Positions 61,221-64,000 of a stretch of 64,000 bases of DNA are shown in pieces; within the stretch, counting starts at the first letter, position 1, and each line of letters opens with the position of its first letter. The DNA is from S010-25 sp964441285 (GTDB lineage: Bacteria > Pseudomonadota > Gammaproteobacteria > SZUA-229): contig CAYTUK010000006.1 in the NCBI GenBank assembly GCA_964441285.1, forward strand, positions 62,001 to 126,000, given 5' to 3'. Position numbers and translations under genes: made by a program. The notes under the pieces are model-generated. The model searched no databases. It worked only from the letters and a program-made list of their open reading frames with translations, and was not told the DNA's origin.

Positions 61221-63476
61221 CTAAAACGTATCATAAGGATCAACATCGATTGACCAGCGTACTTTTCTGGCAGATTTTAATTTTACCAGCGTTGGCAACC
61301 AGTTTGAAAGTAATTGATGTAGTGGTTTGCGTTGCTTTGATTGCAGCATAAGCTGGTAGCGGTAGCGACCTGCGCGGCGTTCCATCGGTGCGGGTATCGG
61401 GCCAAACAGATCAATCTGGGTTGTTGTCATCGTGCTTAACTGTGCCACCGCATCGCTAAGGAATTCACGGGCATCATTGATGCCCATGGACTCACTTCTG
61501 ATTAAAATAAGATGCAAGCTGGGTGGCAGGTCAGCGGCTTTGCGTTCGACTAATGCTGTTTGGGCGAAATGCGCATAGCCCTGATGCAGCAATGTTTGCA
61601 AAAAAGGATGTTCAGGGTGGTGAGTTTGAATCAGCACCTCGCCCGGTTTTTCAGCACGGCCAGCACGCCCGGAGACCTGAGTAATAAGCTGCGCCAGATG
61701 CTCAGCAGCACGAAAATCAGCACTGTAGAGCGCCTGGTCCGTATCGAGTATTGCAACCAGTGTAACACCGGGAAAGTCGTGACCTTTGGCGAGCATTTGT
61801 GTGCCGACCAGAATGCCGCTTTCACCGCTGTGCGCCTGCTGGAGCTTTTTCTGTAAGGCACCTTTGTTGCGAGTGGTATCTCGGTCGATTCGGTTAACGC
61901 GGGTTTGTGGGAACTGGGTTTGCAGAAAGGTTTCAATACGCTCGGTGCCGCTACCCATAGCGATAATTTCACGGCTACCACAGTCACCGCAGTGTTCGGG
62001 AACGGGACGTTGTGAACCGCAGTGATGGCAACGCAGCTGGTGGTGTTTTTTGTGATAGGTCATATTGGCATCACAGCGATGACAGCGGGTGGTCCAGCCG
62101 CAGTGGTGACACATCAGTAAGGGGGCAAAACCGCGTCGATTAATAAACAGTAAAATCTGTCCCTGTTGCTGAAGGTGCTGTTTTATCTTACTGATTAACT
62201 GCTCAGACAGGCCTTCGTGCAGGCGCTGACTGCACAGGTTAACCAGTTGCACTGTGGGCAGGGCGCGGCGATTGGCGCGCTGGTGTATATAATGTACGTG
62301 ATAGCGTTGTTCATTAATATTGTTCAGGGTTTCCAGTGAGGGCGTTGCCGACCCCAGCACCACTGGGCAGCGCTTGTGCCGAGCGCGAACCATTGCCAGA
62401 TCGCGTGCGTTATAACGAAAACCGTCCTGTTGTTTGTAGGAGCCATCATGTTCTTCATCAATAATAATCAGCCCAAGATCAGGCATTGGGGTAAAAATGG
62501 ATGAGCGGGTGCCAATCACCACGCGGGCTTCACCACAACCTGCTGCATACCAGGCGGCATAGCGCTGAGTGCTATTTAAGCCGGAATGCAACACCGCAAC
62601 AGGAGTGTCTAGATGTGCTGTAAAGCGTTGTGTGAGCTGTGGTGTCAGGCTGATTTCGGGCACCAGTAGCAGAATCTGCTGATGGTTTGCCAAAACCCGG
62701 CTGGCAAGTGCCAGATAGACCTCTGTTTTGCCACTACCGGTAACGCCAAACAGACAATGGATGCCGGCATAATTACCCTGCTGATTCTTGCTGGCCAGAG
62801 TCTCTGTATGTTGGTTGATGGCATCTACTGCCTGTTTTTGTTCAGTATTTAGTCGTATAACTGGTTTTGACTGGTGGTTTTTTGCTGCCTGCGCCCGCCA
62901 TGAAAAGGCTTGCTGACTTGTTGTGACCAGTGATTTATCTAGCAGCGCTTTTATGGCATTGCGCCAGTTAGCTGTATGCTGATTCAACTCGTTGCTCGTT
63001 AGACCATTGGGATGGTCGCGAAGCAGTTGATATAACTGATGTTGTTTTGGCGCACGCCGGAGTAAATGCTGACAGGTTTCTTCATCACCAGGGTTTATCC
63101 GCCAGCAGGTATCCCCTTCAATTTGTGCAAAAACATTATTGATGGATCTTAAATAAACCGGCAGGGCCGTTTGCAGAGCACCCCCTGATGGGTGCATGTA
63201 ATAACGTGCAGCCCATAAGAGCAATTTAATCATTTCAGCAGAAAAAACAGCGCGAGTGTCAGGTAAGGCAAGTATCGGCTTGAGCTTGCTACGGGGCAGC
63301 TCGCTGTGATCGGTTTGCTCAATGATAATGCCGGTTAATTTCTGGCGTCCAAAAGGCACCTGTACACGCATACCCGGTTGAATCTCGTGGTTGACCAGTC
63401 GATCCGGCAGCAGATAATCGAACAGACCATAAAGCGGGCAGGGGACAGCAATTTTCAGGACGCAATGTTCAGGCAT
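61221..63476 (-). CDS. priA: Primosomal protein N' (PriA helicase)
   Basis: A 751-residue replication-restart helicase. The N-terminal 3'-end-binding domain (1-105) is followed by Walker A GVTGSGKTEVYLAL (near 242), the DEEH box IIDEEHDGSYKQQDGFRYNARDL (near 336), a zinc-binding region with paired cysteines (CHHCGWTTRCHRC and CHHCGSQ, near 450-480) and GTQMLAKGHDFPGV. Length near the family norm. It is the first gene of the minus-strand priA-argS-SPOR run. Confidence 0.97.
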   Translation of the reverse strand: MPEHCVLKIAVPCPLYGLFDYLLPDRLVNHEIQPGMRVQVPFGRQKLTGIIIEQTDHSELPRSKLKPILALPDTRAVFSAEMIKLLLWAARYYMHPSGGALQTALPVYLRSINNVFAQIEGDTCWRINPGDEETCQHLLRRAPKQHQLYQLLRDHPNGLTSNELNQHTANWRNAIKALLDKSLVTTSQQAFSWRAQAAKNHQSKPVIRLNTEQKQAVDAINQHTETLASKNQQGNYAGIHCLFGVTGSGKTEVYLALASRVLANHQQILLLVPEISLTPQLTQRFTAHLDTPVAVLHSGLNSTQRYAAWYAAGCGEARVVIGTRSSIFTPMPDLGLIIIDEEHDGSYKQQDGFRYNARDLAMVRARHKRCPVVLGSATPSLETLNNINEQRYHVHYIHQRANRRALPTVQLVNLCSQRLHEGLSEQLISKIKQHLQQQGQILLFINRRGFAPLLMCHHCGWTTRCHRCDANMTYHKKHHQLRCHHCGSQRPVPEHCGDCGSREIIAMGSGTERIETFLQTQFPQTRVNRIDRDTTRNKGALQKKLQQAHSGESGILVGTQMLAKGHDFPGVTLVAILDTDQALYSADFRAAEHLAQLITQVSGRAGRAEKPGEVLIQTHHPEHPFLQTLLHQGYAHFAQTALVERKAADLPPSLHLILIRSESMGINDAREFLSDAVAQLSTMTTTQIDLFGPIPAPMERRAGRYRYQLMLQSKQRKPLHQLLSNWLPTLVKLKSARKVRWSIDVDPYDTF

Positions 63477-63617
63477 GATGGCTTAACGTAGCGGGTAGTG
63501 CTGGGGTGATGAGAAAGAAAGCGTTATTCTACCGTATATTCCTGTCTCCAGAAGGTGTAAATTTTAGCTGAATTATACATAATTTAAGTACATTTTTTGT
63601 GCAACAGGTGATGCCCC

Positions 63618-63986
63618 TGTGGATAAAGCCAGATTTGGCAGCGACTTTCCTGTGGATAACTCTGTGGACATTTATGACTGGTCATTTGCAGATAGAAAGG
63701 TGTATTTTTTTTTGTCATATTTCCGCAATATTTAATATATGAAATTTATGATGTAAATCATGTTGTTGCATATACAGGTTCTATAATAGTAGGGCTAAAA
63801 TTGAGCTTGACCTGTTGTCGGAAATATGAACACTGGCCTTGTGAATAACTAAAGGGGCATGGATTTCACCGCTGTTTGAATTAGCCGAATATCTTAATGA
63901 GTTTTCTAGATAAGTTAGTGTAACTTGCTAATTTACTATAAAAAATACGAGTTACTCACAAAACCTGTGGATAACTTTGTGGATAA
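63618..63986 (-). promoter_or_regulatory. Cluster of five same-orientation DnaA boxes
   Basis: TGTGGATAA, the complement of TTATCCACA, occurs at 63618-63626, 63651-63659, 63966-63974 and 63978-63986. TGTGAATAA (TTATTCACA) occurs at 63840-63848. All match the strict consensus TTATNCACA, all point the same way, and the last two are 12 bases apart. An AT-rich stretch lies between them. It could be a replication origin, an origin-linked DnaA-titration site or a DnaA-regulated promoter region. Confidence 0.7.
63748..63787 (+). promoter_or_regulatory. FNR/ANR-type promoter inside the DnaA-box region
   Basis: ATGATGTAAATCAT (63748-63761) contains TGAT-N4-ATCA, close to the FNR consensus TTGAT-N4-ATCAA. 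A perfect TATAAT lies at 63782-63787, placing the centre of the site about 40 bases upstream of the expected start, the normal spacing of class II FNR activation. The regulated gene would be to the right, outside the window. Confidence 0.5.
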
Positions 63987-64000
63987 AAGACTTAAAGTCG

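Larger units (their letters stand above)
63477..64000. other. Gene-free right edge upstream of priA, with DnaA boxes and a promoter
   Basis: A 524-base stretch with no ORF that reaches the window edge. It contains five DnaA boxes, an AT-rich zone around 63700-63765, an FNR-type promoter and the priA promoter. Listed in detail below. The gene to the right is outside the window. Confidence 0.7.

Noticed and set aside
1..64000. CRISPR arrays, tRNA and rRNA genes
   Set aside because: No regularly spaced direct repeats and no tRNA or rRNA-like sequence were noticed by eye; a dedicated scan was not possible.

Overview
The window is a chromosomal segment of a gammaproteobacterium that starts at the replication-origin gene block. 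The left edge carries yidC (partial), yidD, rnpA and rpmH on the minus strand, diverging from dnaA, dnaN, recF and gyrB on the plus strand. The ubiquinone genes (ubiD, ubiE, ubiJ, ubiB, ubiC), the algZ/algR-hemD-hemY block and the polA-engB pair fit an aerobic, Pseudomonas/Thiotrichales-like lineage. NhaA and a ClC transporter suggest a saline habitat. I cannot name the genus from sequence alone. No tRNA, rRNA or CRISPR array was recognised.

Layout. 1-8.3 kb: origin block with DnaA boxes between dnaA and dnaN and two parS-like sites inside recF. 8.3-18.8 kb: ubiD, a ferredoxin-type reductase, hemY-hemD-algR-algZ, argH, an orphan Hpt protein and an esterase. 18.9-24.9 kb: lptM-lysA-dapF-DUF484 lysine/cell-wall block, interrupted by an unknown gene and a peroxiredoxin, then yaaA. 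25-27.4 kb: a thioredoxin-like protein and an intact IS5-type insertion sequence. 27.7-35.5 kb: hslVU, DUF971, ubiE-ubiJ-ubiB and uvrD. 35.7-43.9 kb: two small envelope genes, thrB, nhaR/nhaA with hpf-like and Bax1-I-like genes, and a methyltransferase divergent from a LysR regulator. 44.2-50.9 kb: polA, a probable small RNA, engB, a ClC transporter, rpsT and ubiC. 51-58.4 kb: cyclophilin, tusA-tetR, rmuC, AI-2E permease, PilZ, an MFS-acyltransferase fusion and an SCP2 protein. 58.7-63.5 kb: SPOR protein, argS and priA on the minus strand. 63.5-64 kb: a gene-free stretch with five DnaA boxes and an FNR-type promoter.

Most of the window is ordinary housekeeping DNA. The points most worth a second look are non-coding: the DnaA-box cluster at the right edge, a CU-rich-loop small RNA candidate between polA and engB, a family of intergenic repeats with a conserved core held in self-complementary but copy-specific stems, overlapping alternative hairpins upstream of rpmH/dnaA, and parS-like sites in recF. 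In gene content, hemC and hemX are missing from the usual alg-hem block, and gene order suggests an inversion that separated hslV from priA-argS-SPOR, with the insertion sequence at one end. I found no clear multi-gene system that is wholly unknown.
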